From positions 3,053,888 to 3,110,934 of the forward strand of contig NW_008705561.1 in NCBI RefSeq assembly GCF_000186865.1: a stretch of 57,047 nt of DNA. The letters run 5' to 3'. Source of the DNA: Aureococcus anophagefferens. Lineage: Eukaryota > Sar > Pelagophyceae > Pelagomonadales > Pelagomonadaceae. The notes beneath the pieces are model-generated. The model did no database searches and had not been told where the DNA came from. It was given only the letters and a program-made list of their open reading frames with translations. This document shows positions 9,635 through 18,665 of this stretch, one piece after another (positions within the stretch are counted from its first letter, which is position 1; the number at the start of each line of letters is the position of its first letter). A program made the translations under genes and the position numbers.

Positions 9635-9825
9635 GAACCGAAACCCGCCCACTCGCATTTACCTGTCGTGTCCCTCGCGTCGGGCGGGCCGGGGCGCGCG
9701 CGCGGGCGAATCGGACTCGGGACCCCCGGCCAGCGACAAAATCTCCACTGCGGCCCCGGGGTCCCGGCGTCCTCCCGGACCGGCCGTGCTCGGCGCCTCG
9801 CACGACGCCACCAGATCCTGACGGC

Positions 9826-10929
9826 ATGGCATCGCTGCTGAACGACGGCGACGACGAGGCGCCCGTGCCGCAGGAGCAGCGCGCCGCGCTGCGGGAGGCC
9901 ATCCGGGACTGCTACCGGGAGAACAACGCGGCGAAGCTCGGCGACGGCAGCGTCGACGAGCTGTTGGCCAAGTACGTGGGCCAGGAGCACCTCTTACTGC
10001 GGCGCGTGCGGCACCGCTACGGCCTCGTCTGCCTGCGCGGGCGCCTCGCGAAGCGGTCGAGCGCCGCGGCGAGCGACTGGCGGGACGTCGAAGTCGCGGT
10101 TCGCGCGGACGGCGAGCTCCGGTGGGCGGACGACGGCGGCGCGAGCGGGCGCCTCGACGCGCGGCGCTGCGCCGTCGACGCCTGGGGCGAGAAGCTCGCC
10201 GGGCGGCCCTGGGCCTTCGCCGTGTTCTCGGTCGACGGCGGCGACGGCGGCGGGCGCCTCGTGCTCGCCGCCGCGTCCGAGGCCGAGCGCGATGCCTGGG
10301 TCGCCGAGCTCGAGGCGACGGCGCGGTTCTTCGCGCGCCTCGACCGCGAGCGGGCCTACCAGCGCGAGGAGGAGAGCTTGGTGCGGAGCGCCGTCGACGA
10401 CTCCGCGCGGACCTTAGAAGCCGACCAAAGACGCCTGGAGGAGCTCGAGCGCCTCGAGGACCTCGAGACGCGGCGGGGCCTCGCGGCGTCGGAGCTCGCC
10501 GACGAGGAGCGGCGGCGCGCGTCGGCGTTGCCGGACGCGCGCGCGATGCTCGAGTCCGCGCTCGACGACGCGCTCCGACACGCGACGGAGGCGAACGCGC
10601 TCGAGACGCGGCGCAAGCACCGGAAGGCCCACGACGCCTACGCGCGCGCCGTCGCCGCCTTCGTCGCGGCGAAGCGCCACATCGTCGACATGCCCGCGGA
10701 CGCGCGGCCCGAGCGCGACGTCATGGACATGATCGACTCGGGCTCCTTGCAGTGCCGCCAGGCGGCGGACGCGTGCCGCGCGCGCGGGTCCCGGGGCGGC
10801 GGGCCGGCGGCGCCCGGCGACGCGCCGGCGGCGCCGGACCCCTTCGCCGCGCCGGGCGCGCTCCTCGACGCGCCGCGCCGCGTCCCGCCGAGCGTCGAGA
10901 AGCTCATCCTCGACGCGGACGACGTCTAG
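9826..10929 (+). CDS. PH-domain protein with helical C-terminus
   Basis: 367 residues from the ATG at 9826 (MASLLNDGDDEAPV). A PH-like domain spans about 60-170: VCLRGRLAKRSS...WRDVEVAVRADGELRW...WAFAVFSVDGG..RLVLAAASEAERDAWVAELEA. The final tryptophan is in the position usually conserved in PH domains. An Arg/Glu-rich coiled coil follows (~175-235). Then comes a helical segment (ALDDALRHATEANALETRRKHRKAHDAYARAV), which may be MIT- or TPR-like, and a Pro/Ala-rich tail. It probably binds phosphoinositides or membrane proteins on the cytosolic face; no catalytic domain is seen. Confidence 0.7.
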   Translation: MASLLNDGDDEAPVPQEQRAALREAIRDCYRENNAAKLGDGSVDELLAKYVGQEHLLLRRVRHRYGLVCLRGRLAKRSSAAASDWRDVEVAVRADGELRWADDGGASGRLDARRCAVDAWGEKLAGRPWAFAVFSVDGGDGGGRLVLAAASEAERDAWVAELEATARFFARLDRERAYQREEESLVRSAVDDSARTLEADQRRLEELERLEDLETRRGLAASELADEERRRASALPDARAMLESALDDALRHATEANALETRRKHRKAHDAYARAVAAFVAAKRHIVDMPADARPERDVMDMIDSGSLQCRQAADACRARGSRGGGPAAPGDAPAAPDPFAAPGALLDAPRRVPPSVEKLILDADDV

Positions 10930-10962
10930 GCTCCTCCCCTGTGCTTTAGAACACCCCAAATA

Positions 10963-13011
10963 TCATCGCGGGCCCCCCTCGGCGGCCTCGATGTCGGCGA
11001 GCCGGTCCCGGAGCCCGGCGAAGGCGACGTCGACGGCGCCCGGCCCGCCGACGCCGTCGCAGAGGGCCGCGTAGCGCGCGCGCGCGGCGTCGTCGCCGCT
11101 CTCGACGGCGTCGGCGTTCGCGAGCCAGTGGCCGTTCTCGCCGTCGTTGGCGAGGTGGTCCGTCGCGAGGCGCGCCTCGCGCCGCTGGTCCGCGGCGCGC
11201 GTGACCATCTCGGATCGCCAGTCCGCGAAGGGCGGCAGCTCAAAATGCAAGATCGCGAGGCCGTCGGCGACGAGGTTCGACGCGTCGAAGGCGTCCGGGC
11301 TGTTGGCCGCGTCCTCGAGCCCCGCGCCGTCGGCGGCGACGCGGCCCCGGTGGCTGCCCGAGTCGCGGTCGATGAAGTCGTCGCCGCCCGGGAACGCGAT
11401 CTTCTGCTTCTCCCAGAACCCCTCGGGCTGCGACGCGCGGAGCGGCGCGTGCCAGTGCAGGTTGTACATGTAGTTGAGGACGTAGAGCCCCTCGGGCGCC
11501 TCGTCGCGCAACGACGCGGCCTCCAAAACGAATTTCGGCGCGCGGAACTTTGGGTTCCGCGCGAGGCCGCCCGCGGCGTCGCCGCCGCAGGCCGCCCCGA
11601 CGAGGGGAATGCGCAGCTTGCGGCCCCGCGCCGCGACCCGAACGTCGTCGAAGGCCGCGCGGATCGCCGCCGGCGACGCGTCGAAGCCCCAGGACCCGTC
11701 GCCGCGGGGCACGCGCGCGACGAGGAACTCGTCCGCGTCGAGGGGCACGAGGAAGTCGTAGCCGCCGCCCATGGCCGCGCCGCGCATGAGGTCCGTCATG
11801 GTCTCGTCGGCCTCGCGGTGCGCGCCGTCGACGCGGTAGCACGTCGCGCCCGCGCCCGCCGCGGCCTCGACGGCCGCGACGACGCCGGCCCGCGCGGACC
11901 GGTGGTCGACCACGGTGACGCGGTCCATCCCAAAAACGCCGCCGTGGTGCCGGAGCCAATCATCGAAAAGCCGGAACTCGTCGCGCTGCTTCAGGAAGAC
12001 GGCGACGCGCGCGCCGGGTCGAGGCGCGGGCAGGGCCTTGTACTCCAGCGCGAACGCCATATCCGCGGCGCCGACGCGATGGCCGCAGTGCGCGCCCACG
12101 CGCTGGCCGTCGCGCGTCACGACGAAGCCACAGTCCGCGCCGGGCTCGAAGGCCGTGGCGAAGGCGACCTCGCCGCCCCGCGCGAGGTCTCCGAGGCCGA
12201 CGGCGCCGCGCGCGCGGCCCGCCGTCGCGGCGCGCCGCGCCGCGAGGACGCGGCCCGCGGCCGCGGGCGCCGCGAGCGCGACGTGGCGCCGCGTCGCTAT
12301 GCCGCGCCAGGCGTCGCCCGCGGCCACGTCCCAGAGCGCGAGGTCGACTTCGGTCCCGAGGCGCTCGAAGGCGTCGCAAAAAAAGACGGTCCGCGGCGGC
12401 AGGTGCGCCGCGCCGACGCCCGCCTGCACGAGCAGCGCGACGAGCTCGGCCCCGAGGAGGTCCAAATTCGAGCCGACGCCCGAGAAGAGGGAGCCGCTGA
12501 GCTGCACGAAGGTCACGGCCGGCGCGCCTTCTTTGGGCGCGCCGCCCGCGTCGAAGGCCGCGCCCGCGGTGCCCTCGACAGCGACGAGCACGAGGCGCCG
12601 GAAGAGCGTCGGCGCGCCGCGCCAGAGCGACTCGCGGAGCACGAGCGCCGCGCGGGCCGCCGCGCCGCCGCGCGCGCACGCGAGCGCGACCCAGGCCCCG
12701 CGGCCGTCGGTCGCGTCCGCGGCGGCCGCGACGCCGGCCGCGTGCCGGAGGAACGCCGCGGCCGACCCTGCCTGCATGCCCGCGGCGTCTTCTAGAGTTG
12801 GCAAAAAGGCGCTTCGCTGGGACGGATCGGCGCCGGCGAGGGCCAAAGCGCGCGACGCGACGGCGCGCGGCGCCTCGCCGAGGCCGTACTCGACCGTGAC
12901 GCTCTTCTCCCAGCCCCACTGGAACGTCATCGCCGTCTGGATGTCCTCGCCGGACGCCAGCATGGTCGACGCTGCCAGCCACCGCACGATGGCCGCAAGG
13001 CTGGGCGCCAT
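10963..13011 (-). CDS. Secreted/Golgi glycosyltransferase, GT2/GT92-like
   Basis: A 682-residue protein with an N-terminal hydrophobic segment (MAPSLAAIVRWLAASTMLAS). The catalytic region starts at ~360 with ARVAVFLKQRDEFRLFDDWL then DRVTVVDHRSARAG. It includes YDFLVPLDADEFLV with the DAD metal motif at 425-427, followed by LYVLNYMYNLHWHAPLR. This order ('K.RDE...DDWL..H'...'D.DEF') matches the DUF23/GT92 and related GT2 group (family knowledge). The N-terminal 350 residues are a separate region without a recognised domain. It is divergent from the phosducin-like gene; the shared promoter carries the GGGCTGCCC and GTTGAAGTCAACC motifs. Confidence 0.7.
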   Translation of the reverse strand: MAPSLAAIVRWLAASTMLASGEDIQTAMTFQWGWEKSVTVEYGLGEAPRAVASRALALAGADPSQRSAFLPTLEDAAGMQAGSAAAFLRHAAGVAAAADATDGRGAWVALACARGGAAARAALVLRESLWRGAPTLFRRLVLVAVEGTAGAAFDAGGAPKEGAPAVTFVQLSGSLFSGVGSNLDLLGAELVALLVQAGVGAAHLPPRTVFFCDAFERLGTEVDLALWDVAAGDAWRGIATRRHVALAAPAAAGRVLAARRAATAGRARGAVGLGDLARGGEVAFATAFEPGADCGFVVTRDGQRVGAHCGHRVGAADMAFALEYKALPAPRPGARVAVFLKQRDEFRLFDDWLRHHGGVFGMDRVTVVDHRSARAGVVAAVEAAAGAGATCYRVDGAHREADETMTDLMRGAAMGGGYDFLVPLDADEFLVARVPRGDGSWGFDASPAAIRAAFDDVRVAARGRKLRIPLVGAACGGDAAGGLARNPKFRAPKFVLEAASLRDEAPEGLYVLNYMYNLHWHAPLRASQPEGFWEKQKIAFPGGDDFIDRDSGSHRGRVAADGAGLEDAANSPDAFDASNLVADGLAILHFELPPFADWRSEMVTRAADQRREARLATDHLANDGENGHWLANADAVESGDDAARARYAALCDGVGGPGAVDVAFAGLRDRLADIEAAEGGPR

Positions 13012-13016
13012 GCCGC

Positions 13017-13041
13017 TGGGCTGCCCACGTTGAAGTCAACC
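13017..13041. promoter_or_regulatory. Paired motifs TGGGCTGCCCA and GTTGAAGTCAACC in divergent promoter
   Basis: TGGGCTGCCCA (13017-13027) is followed one base later by the near-palindrome GTTGAAGTCAACC (13029-13041). They lie six bases upstream of the minus-strand start at 13011 and about 80 bp upstream of the plus-strand start at 13120. The same pair occurs in opposite order at 43285-43316 between another divergent pair. A regulatory role is inferred. Confidence 0.35.
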
Positions 13042-13119
13042 ATGCTTCGCAGCGAGCCTGCGTTTCGCGCGCCGCTGCCCGCGACCGCAGCGCATCCCGC
13101 CGCGGCCGCACGCGCCACC

Positions 13120-14142
13120 ATGGGCGACTGGGGCCTCGAGGACAAGTTCCTGCGGAAGAACATCCCCGGGCGCTACGAGCACTGGGACAAGGACAGCGAC
13201 GAGGAGGGCGGCGGCCGCGCGGACTCGCTCGGCGGCTCCGAGGACGAGGAGAGCGAGGACGACGACCCCATCCCGGACCTGCCCGGCCCCATGGACGACC
13301 CCGAGCCCCTGCGCTACGGCGAGGCGCCCGACGCGCGGAAGATGCCCGGCAACAAGGGCATCCTCGCGCAGCACCGCTACTTCAAGAAGATGCAGTACGC
13401 CGAGCGCGTGGAACTCGCGGAGGAGCGCGAGCGGAAGCTCCTCGACGTCGCCCGGGGCAGGCTGCGGGACCCGGACGCGCCGCCGCCGCCGCCCGTGCAG
13501 CTCACGGAGCGGCAGCGCGAGGCCATGGCCGAGCTCCGGGAGGCCGGCGGCGGCGGCGGCGACGACGACGACGACGACAGCGACGACGACGACGACGAGT
13601 TCCTCGAGGAGTACCGGAAGATGCGCATCGCCGCCCTGCGGTCCGTCCAGGGCATGCCCACCTTCGGCGCCTTCAAGGTCAACTGCAGCAAGGAGGAGTA
13701 CCTCCAGGCGCTCGACGTCGACGCCAGGACGCTCGTCGTCGTGCATCTGTACGAGCCGACGTTCCCCAAGTGCCGCCGCGTGAACCAGTGCCTCGACGTC
13801 CTCGCCGGCCGCCGCCGCGAGATCTCCTTCGTCGGCATGCGCCTCAGCGAGGCCGGCGACGCCTGCGCGGGCTGGGACAGCGAGGTCTTCCCCGTCCTCG
13901 TCGTCTACCGCGCGGGCTCCGTCGTCGAGACCTTCTTCCAGGTCGGCAAGGACATCGGCGCGACCTTCGACTACGCGGACATCGAGTCCCTGCTCGACAC
14001 GTGCCCGGCCTTCCACGAGACGCCGGGGGGCGTCAAGCCCGCGACGAAGGCGCAGATGTTCACGATCGCCGCGGACGCGCCCGTGTCCCTCTTCCACGAG
14101 GGCTCCTACGACGACGCCAAGTTCCAGAAGGTGAAGAAGTAA
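13120..14142 (+). CDS. Phosducin-like protein (thioredoxin fold)
   Basis: 340 residues from the ATG at 13120, which sits in an ACCATGG context; the frame is open to 13030, but that stretch lies in the promoter. Hallmarks of phosducin-like proteins are present: GNKGILAQHRYFKKMQ (~75), EFLEEYRKMRIAALR (~165), then a thioredoxin-fold domain with FGAFKVNCSKEEYLQALD, TLVVVHLYEPTFPKCRRVN and FPVLVVYRAGSVVETFFQVG. Members act as co-chaperones with the CCT chaperonin in folding G-beta and tubulin/actin (family knowledge). A long Gly/Asp run precedes the core. No signal peptide; cytosolic. Confidence 0.85.
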   Translation: MGDWGLEDKFLRKNIPGRYEHWDKDSDEEGGGRADSLGGSEDEESEDDDPIPDLPGPMDDPEPLRYGEAPDARKMPGNKGILAQHRYFKKMQYAERVELAEERERKLLDVARGRLRDPDAPPPPPVQLTERQREAMAELREAGGGGGDDDDDDSDDDDDEFLEEYRKMRIAALRSVQGMPTFGAFKVNCSKEEYLQALDVDARTLVVVHLYEPTFPKCRRVNQCLDVLAGRRREISFVGMRLSEAGDACAGWDSEVFPVLVVYRAGSVVETFFQVGKDIGATFDYADIESLLDTCPAFHETPGGVKPATKAQMFTIAADAPVSLFHEGSYDDAKFQKVKK

Positions 14143-14184
14143 GTTTGGTATGTTGAGAAGCCTGAGGGCTGGTCCGAGTTATTT

Positions 14185-15240
14185 TTAAAAGGGCAGGTTT
14201 ACGCTCCCGACGACGTCGCGGACGTCCGCCGCGCCGCTCCGGAGCGCGCGGAACACGGTCAGGCGGCCGCCGTCGAGGCGGAGCACGAACTTGGAGCCGG
14301 AGGCGCCGTTCGCGAGCGCGACGTCGACGCGGTCGCCCCGGAGGTCGAACTCGTAGCTCGGCAGGGGCACGAGGCGCGTCGCCGACGCGCGGCCGATGGA
14401 CGCCAGGTCGTCGTCGTCCGCGCGCGTCTCCTCGTCCCAGGGGCTCTCGGGCCGCGCGGCCGCGCGCGGCGGCGGCGGCGGCGGCGGCGACGGCGCGCGC
14501 GGCGGCGGCGGCGCGGCGCGCGGCGACGGCGCCGGCGGCGCCGTGCCGAAGAGCGCGTGGAGGGGCGGCGCCGGCGCCGGCGGCGCCGGCGCCGGCGCCG
14601 GCGCGTCGCCCGGCGGCGCGCCCTCGCGCGCGCGGCGCCGCGTCGTCGCGCCGTCCGCGCCCCCCAGCACCTCGGCCTTGCGCTTCTCGCGCGCCTCGCG
14701 CTCCAGCGCCGCCTCGGCCGCGTCCGCCGCCCGGCTCGCGTCGCAGGTGGCCTTGTGGCGGTCGAGCGCCTGCTTGTCGGCCGCGAAGCAGTGGCAGCCG
14801 TTGCAGCTGTGGGCCCAGAGCGCGGCCGTCGTCTCGTGGAGCTCCAGATCCTCCGTGTCGCCGTCGAGCTCGCTCCCCACGTAGACGGCGCGGTAGAGGC
14901 CCGCGGGCTTGCCCTTGGCGTTGACGAACTCCGACTCCTTCGCGCTGAGCCAGCCGGCCACGAAACCGAGCTGCGCGTTCACGGAACCGTCGACGCCCGC
15001 GACGGACCGCACGACCCAGCGGAAGAGGTAGCGGGAGCCCTGCGTGCGCCACTCGCGGTCGACGACGTACTTACTGGGGGCCGGGATGATGGACCGCGGC
15101 GCGAGCTTGCCCGCGTCCTTGACGGCCGTGGGGCTCAGCGCGAAGCTCTGCTGCGTCGCCGTCGGCGACGGGGGCGCGAGGGCCACGTTCATGCGCTTCG
15201 GGTGCGCCTGCTTGCGCTTCGACGGCGTGCGGCCCAGCAT
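14185..15240 (-). CDS. Unknown protein with C2HC-type zinc-finger-like motif
   Basis: From the ATG at 15240 (MLGRTPSKRKQAHPKRMN) it encodes 351 residues; an upstream in-frame ATG at 15351 would add 37 residues from less GC-rich, promoter-like sequence. The ordered first half includes YLFRWVVRSVAGVDGSVNAQ. A cluster reads CNGCHCFAADKQALDRHKATC (~145-165), which fits a single C-x2-C...H-x3-C zinc knuckle. A long Ala/Pro linker follows, then a beta-rich C-terminus ending GSVNLPF. The basic N-terminus suggests nuclear location, but this is inference. Confidence 0.6.
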   Translation of the reverse strand: MLGRTPSKRKQAHPKRMNVALAPPSPTATQQSFALSPTAVKDAGKLAPRSIIPAPSKYVVDREWRTQGSRYLFRWVVRSVAGVDGSVNAQLGFVAGWLSAKESEFVNAKGKPAGLYRAVYVGSELDGDTEDLELHETTAALWAHSCNGCHCFAADKQALDRHKATCDASRAADAAEAALEREAREKRKAEVLGGADGATTRRRAREGAPPGDAPAPAPAPPAPAPPLHALFGTAPPAPSPRAAPPPPRAPSPPPPPPPRAAARPESPWDEETRADDDDLASIGRASATRLVPLPSYEFDLRGDRVDVALANGASGSKFVLRLDGGRLTVFRALRSGAADVRDVVGSVNLPF

Positions 15241-15425
15241 CGTGCGCGCGGCGCGGCAGTGGCGAGGGCGGCGGGCGTATCTCAAGCCGAAGCCGTCGAA
15301 GCAGGCCGATGGCCGCGCTTTTTGCTGTGTGTTGAAAACAGCATTGCTCAAGGTTCGAGCTTCTGGCGCCCTCGTGATTCGCGGGCTGCCTCGACGACGC
15401 CGGCGGCTCCGTCCCCGACGCGACG

Positions 15426-16016
15426 ATGCTCACGGAGGAGCTCAAGGACGACGCGTCGTCGCTCAAGGACGGCGCGTCGTCGCTCGAGGACGGCGCGCCG
15501 CCGGCCGACGACGCGGCGGACCGCGGCTCCGAGTTCTTCCGGGGCAGCTTCGAGGACGGGGGCTTCCCCGGCGCCCCGGCGAAGGCGCCGTCGGAGGAGC
15601 TCGACTTCGCGCCGGCGTGGGTACGCGACTCGCTCGTCGACGCGCTGCCCGTGCAGTACGGCCAGGCGCCGCCCGCGGCCGCCGCCGCGGCGCCGCCGCC
15701 GCCGCCGCCGCGCGACGCCGCGGGCAACAAGGTCCGCGGGCTGCACCCCGGCCCGTCGCTGACCGAGAGCGGCTTCGAGCGCAAGATCGCGGCCGCCTTC
15801 CCGCCGCCGCAGCCCCTGGGCGACAACGGCTTCACGGAGAACCAGCGGCGGCGCATGGAGCAGCGGACCGTCGGCACGTACCTCCAGCACACGACGGCCA
15901 TGTCGACGATCAGCCTCGGGCCCGCCGCGGCGCCGCCGCCGCCGTCGTCGCGGCCGCCGCAGCCCCAGCGCGAGAAGCCCTGCGCCCGCTTCGCGCCGGG
16001 CTGCGCGCTCATGTGA
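15426..16016 (+). CDS. Small disordered protein ending in a CaaX-like box (CALM)
   Basis: 196 residues. The N-terminus is acidic with short repeats (DDASSLKDGASSLEDGAP). A middle section FAPAWVRDSLVDALPVQYGQ and a segment RKIAAAFPPPQPLGDNGFTENQRRRMEQRTVGTY follow; the rest is Pro/Ala-rich. The C-terminus PCARFAPGCALM ends with Cys-Ala-Leu-Met, which fits a farnesylation CaaX motif, with another Cys upstream that could be acylated. If used, the protein would be membrane-anchored. Family unknown. Confidence 0.55.
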   Translation: MLTEELKDDASSLKDGASSLEDGAPPADDAADRGSEFFRGSFEDGGFPGAPAKAPSEELDFAPAWVRDSLVDALPVQYGQAPPAAAAAAPPPPPPRDAAGNKVRGLHPGPSLTESGFERKIAAAFPPPQPLGDNGFTENQRRRMEQRTVGTYLQHTTAMSTISLGPAAAPPPPSSRPPQPQREKPCARFAPGCALM

Positions 16017-16092
16017 ATCGTAAGGCGCCGAAACCTTGCCAGCGCCGCGTTCCCGACACATCCCCGGTCTTAGGCGGCCGCGTCCCGCGGCG

Positions 16093-17007
16093 TCAGTCGT
16101 CCCCGAGGGCCTGGGCCTTCNNNNNNNNNNNNNNNNNNNNNNNNNNNNNNNNNNNNNNNNNNNNNNNNNNNNNNNNNNNNNNNNNNNNNNNNNNNNNNNN
16201 NNNNNNNNNNNNNNNNNNNNNNNNNNNNNNNNNNNNNNNNNNNNNNNNNNNNNNNNNNNNNNNNNNNNNNNNNNNNNNNNNNNNNNNNNNNNNNNNNNNN
16301 NNNNNNNNNNNNNNNNNNNNNNNNNNNNNNNNNNNNNNNNNNNNNTACTTCTTCGGCCGGAGCAGGGCCTTGAAGCGCATGCTCGCGCGGACGACGGAGA
16401 CGCTCGTGTCGATCTTGTACTCCGCGGGCACGCCGGCGGCCCAGTTGCCGTCGTGGACGATCGCGCCGGACGCGTCGGTGAACGCGCCGCAGCCCTCGGG
16501 GACGTCGTTGGCCCAGAGCCCCGCGTGGCGCCCGCCGGCGGCGTAGCGCAGCTCGCCGTAGCCGCAGCGCTTGCCCTCCTTGAACTGGCCCGTGTAGACG
16601 TCGCCCGTGAGGTACGTGAGCGTGCCCCAGCCGTCCCGCCGGCTGTCGCCGTCGAGGTCGCCCACGTAGGCGCCGTCGACGCGCTCGACGGCGCCGTAGC
16701 GCTTGCCGTCGCTCAGCGTCGAGACCTCGTCGGGCGCCGCGGGGCCGGACCGCTCCTTGACGACCTCGTAGCGCACGGTCATGCTCGTCTTTGGGCCGTG
16801 GTGCGACGACGCGCCGTGGTGGCTGCCATGGGCTGCGCCGAAGGCATGGGTCGCACCGCAATGGCCATGCGACGCGCCGAGGCCGCCGGAGCGGCTCGAC
16901 GACGCGCCGGCGCTGGGATAGTAGGAGCTGCTGGGATAGTCATTAAAGCTGCCCTGTTCGGGCCGCACCGCGAAGGTCCAGAGCGGCGCCGCATCACGAT
17001 CCGGCAT
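16093..17007 (-). CDS. MORN-repeat protein interrupted by assembly gap
   Basis: The minus-strand frame from 17007 (or from the better-looking MTVRYEVVKERSG at 16782) encodes about four MORN-type repeats: YGAVERVDGAYVGDLDGD, GWGTLTYLTGDVYTGQFKEG, GYGELRYAAGGRHAGLWAND, GCGAFTDASGAIVHDGNW. MORN repeats bind membranes or scaffold proteins (family knowledge). The sequence enters the N run at 16345 and emerges as KAQALGDD followed by a stop at 16093-16095. Frame is kept only if the gap length is real. The Ser/His-rich N-terminal ~75 residues may be non-coding. Confidence 0.7.
   Translation of the reverse strand: MPDRDAAPLWTFAVRPEQGSFNDYPSSSYYPSAGASSSRSGGLGASHGHCGATHAFGAAHGSHHGASSHHGPKTSMTVRYEVVKERSGPAAPDEVSTLSDGKRYGAVERVDGAYVGDLDGDSRRDGWGTLTYLTGDVYTGQFKEGKRCGYGELRYAAGGRHAGLWANDVPEGCGAFTDASGAIVHDGNWAAGVPAEYKIDTSVSVVRASMRFKALLRPKKXXXXXXXXXXXXXXXXXXXXXXXXXXXXXXXXXXXXXXXXXXXXXXXXXXXXXXXXXXXXXXXXXXXXXXXXXXXXKAQALGDD
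16121..16345. other. Assembly gap (225 N)
   Basis: A run of 225 unresolved bases inside the MORN-repeat gene. Its size may be an estimate. Flanks are GC-rich. Confidence 1.
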
Positions 17008-17101
17008 CAGACGAACGGGGCAACGTACAAAGAGCTCGAGGCAACCACGACATAGTATCTTTCATTTAGGTAGGTCATCAGCCTTCACCCCCCCCGACGC
17101 G

Positions 17102-18661
17102 ATGGAGCTGCCACGCCCTGGCATCTTCGCCGTCACCCTCGTCGCATTTTGCGGCGTGTTCGGGGTCGTGCGCCACGCCCGGCGCGCCGCGCCCACCGTC
17201 GCGCTCTCGGCGGACGCCAGACCCTACGAGTGGGGCAGCCCCAACAGCGTCAAGCTCTTCAAGCGGACCCACGCGTCGACGCACCCGCAGCGCGACGGCT
17301 GGTTTCTGTCGCACTACATCGGCGTGGAACAGACGGCGGCCGAGTTCTGGAGCAACGGGAGCCAGTACTCGAGCAAGATCTACAGCGGCTCCGCGGACAA
17401 GAAGGGCCTGCTGTACGAGACCGCGTGCGGTCTCGCGAACGCGAGCTGCTGCGCGGAGCGCGCGTCCATGACGACGCTCGGCACGTTCACGTTCCACCAG
17501 TTCCGCTCCTGGGTGACGCCCACGGGCGACGCCCGCGTCGAGGACTGGGTCGGCTTCTGGAACGGGCTGAGGGAGTTCGACGTCGCGTCGACGCGCCCGT
17601 ACGACTGGGACGCGTACATGCACCTCGCGACCCACTTCTACACGCCGAATCTGGACGCCCACGTGCGGCGTCTCGTCGAGGAGAAGGTGCCGTTCCTCGC
17701 GCGGCACTACGCGAACCGCGGGCAGGCCATGTTCGTCGCCTACGTCAATAACCCGTTCAACGGCCACGTCTTCGCCGTCCACGGCGCGCGGCTCAAGGAC
17801 GACCTGCGGGAAACCTATTTCTCACGAAACGTCGACGACGACCTCCACGCCTGCCCCGGCGCGGCCAAGGTCGCCTTCTCCCGGGAGCGCCTCGAGGACT
17901 GGTGGCTCGGCCTCAACGGCACGGCGAAGAACGCGGAGACGGGGCTGCCGGACGTCCTCGCGGTCGTCGTCGCCCAGCCGACGGCCGACGCCGCCGCGAC
18001 GCGGCGCGCGCTCGACTCCGCGGGGGGCTTGGCGCTGCTGCCGTGGAATTTCACGGCGAACCGCCGGGACCAGTGCGCCGTGCTCGAGGCGACGCTGCCG
18101 ACGGGGAAGCTCGTCAAGAGCGGGACCCTGGGCGACGACCAGGCCTACGCGTCGCTGCGCTTCGTCGAGGTCGGCGGCGCGCGCGACGGCGGCCGGCCCG
18201 TCGCGGACTACGTCGCCGTCGCGGACGGCAACGTGAAGTCGTTCATGGGCGCGAACGAGGGCTGGGCGCGGTTCTTAGATTACCACATCGGGCTCAACGT
18301 GCCCGGCGTCCTCGACGACTACCGCGCGCCGCTCGACGCGGTCGACGCGCACTACCACGCGCACGTCGCCCCCCAGTCGGGCACGCCCGACGACGGCTCC
18401 ATCTTCGCCGAGGGCGCGTCGGGCCTGTGCGTGGAGCTCCACGGCGTCTTCAACTACACGGCCTTCGACCCGGAGCCCCTCGGGAGCCTGAACTTCTGCG
18501 CCGCGGACTCGACGTGCGCCAAGGGCGTCGAGCTCTGCTCCGGCGACGTGCTCCACCAGGCCTACCCGGGCTACCGCGTCTACGCGACGAACGCGTCGGC
18601 CTGCGACGGCGGCGCGGGCGACTGCGCGCACTACGCCGTGAGCGGGGCGGACCGGGTGTAA
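17102..18661 (+). CDS. Secreted or type II membrane glycoprotein of unknown function
   Basis: 519 residues. An N-terminal hydrophobic segment (GIFAVTLVAFCGVFGVV, ~7-23) followed by basic residues suggests a signal anchor or signal peptide. The luminal part has many Asn-X-Ser/Thr sites and paired cysteines (ANASCCAE, LNFCAADSTCAKGVELC, NASACDGGAGDC). Recurrent aromatic-rich segments (WVGFWNGLREFDV, YDWDAYMHLATHFYTPN) suggest a globular enzyme or adhesion domain, but I recognise no family. The stop is four bases from the convergent methyltransferase stop, so the two 3' ends must overlap. Confidence 0.65.
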   Translation: MELPRPGIFAVTLVAFCGVFGVVRHARRAAPTVALSADARPYEWGSPNSVKLFKRTHASTHPQRDGWFLSHYIGVEQTAAEFWSNGSQYSSKIYSGSADKKGLLYETACGLANASCCAERASMTTLGTFTFHQFRSWVTPTGDARVEDWVGFWNGLREFDVASTRPYDWDAYMHLATHFYTPNLDAHVRRLVEEKVPFLARHYANRGQAMFVAYVNNPFNGHVFAVHGARLKDDLRETYFSRNVDDDLHACPGAAKVAFSRERLEDWWLGLNGTAKNAETGLPDVLAVVVAQPTADAAATRRALDSAGGLALLPWNFTANRRDQCAVLEATLPTGKLVKSGTLGDDQAYASLRFVEVGGARDGGRPVADYVAVADGNVKSFMGANEGWARFLDYHIGLNVPGVLDDYRAPLDAVDAHYHAHVAPQSGTPDDGSIFAEGASGLCVELHGVFNYTAFDPEPLGSLNFCAADSTCAKGVELCSGDVLHQAYPGYRVYATNASACDGGAGDCAHYAVSGADRV

Positions 18662-18665
18662 CATG

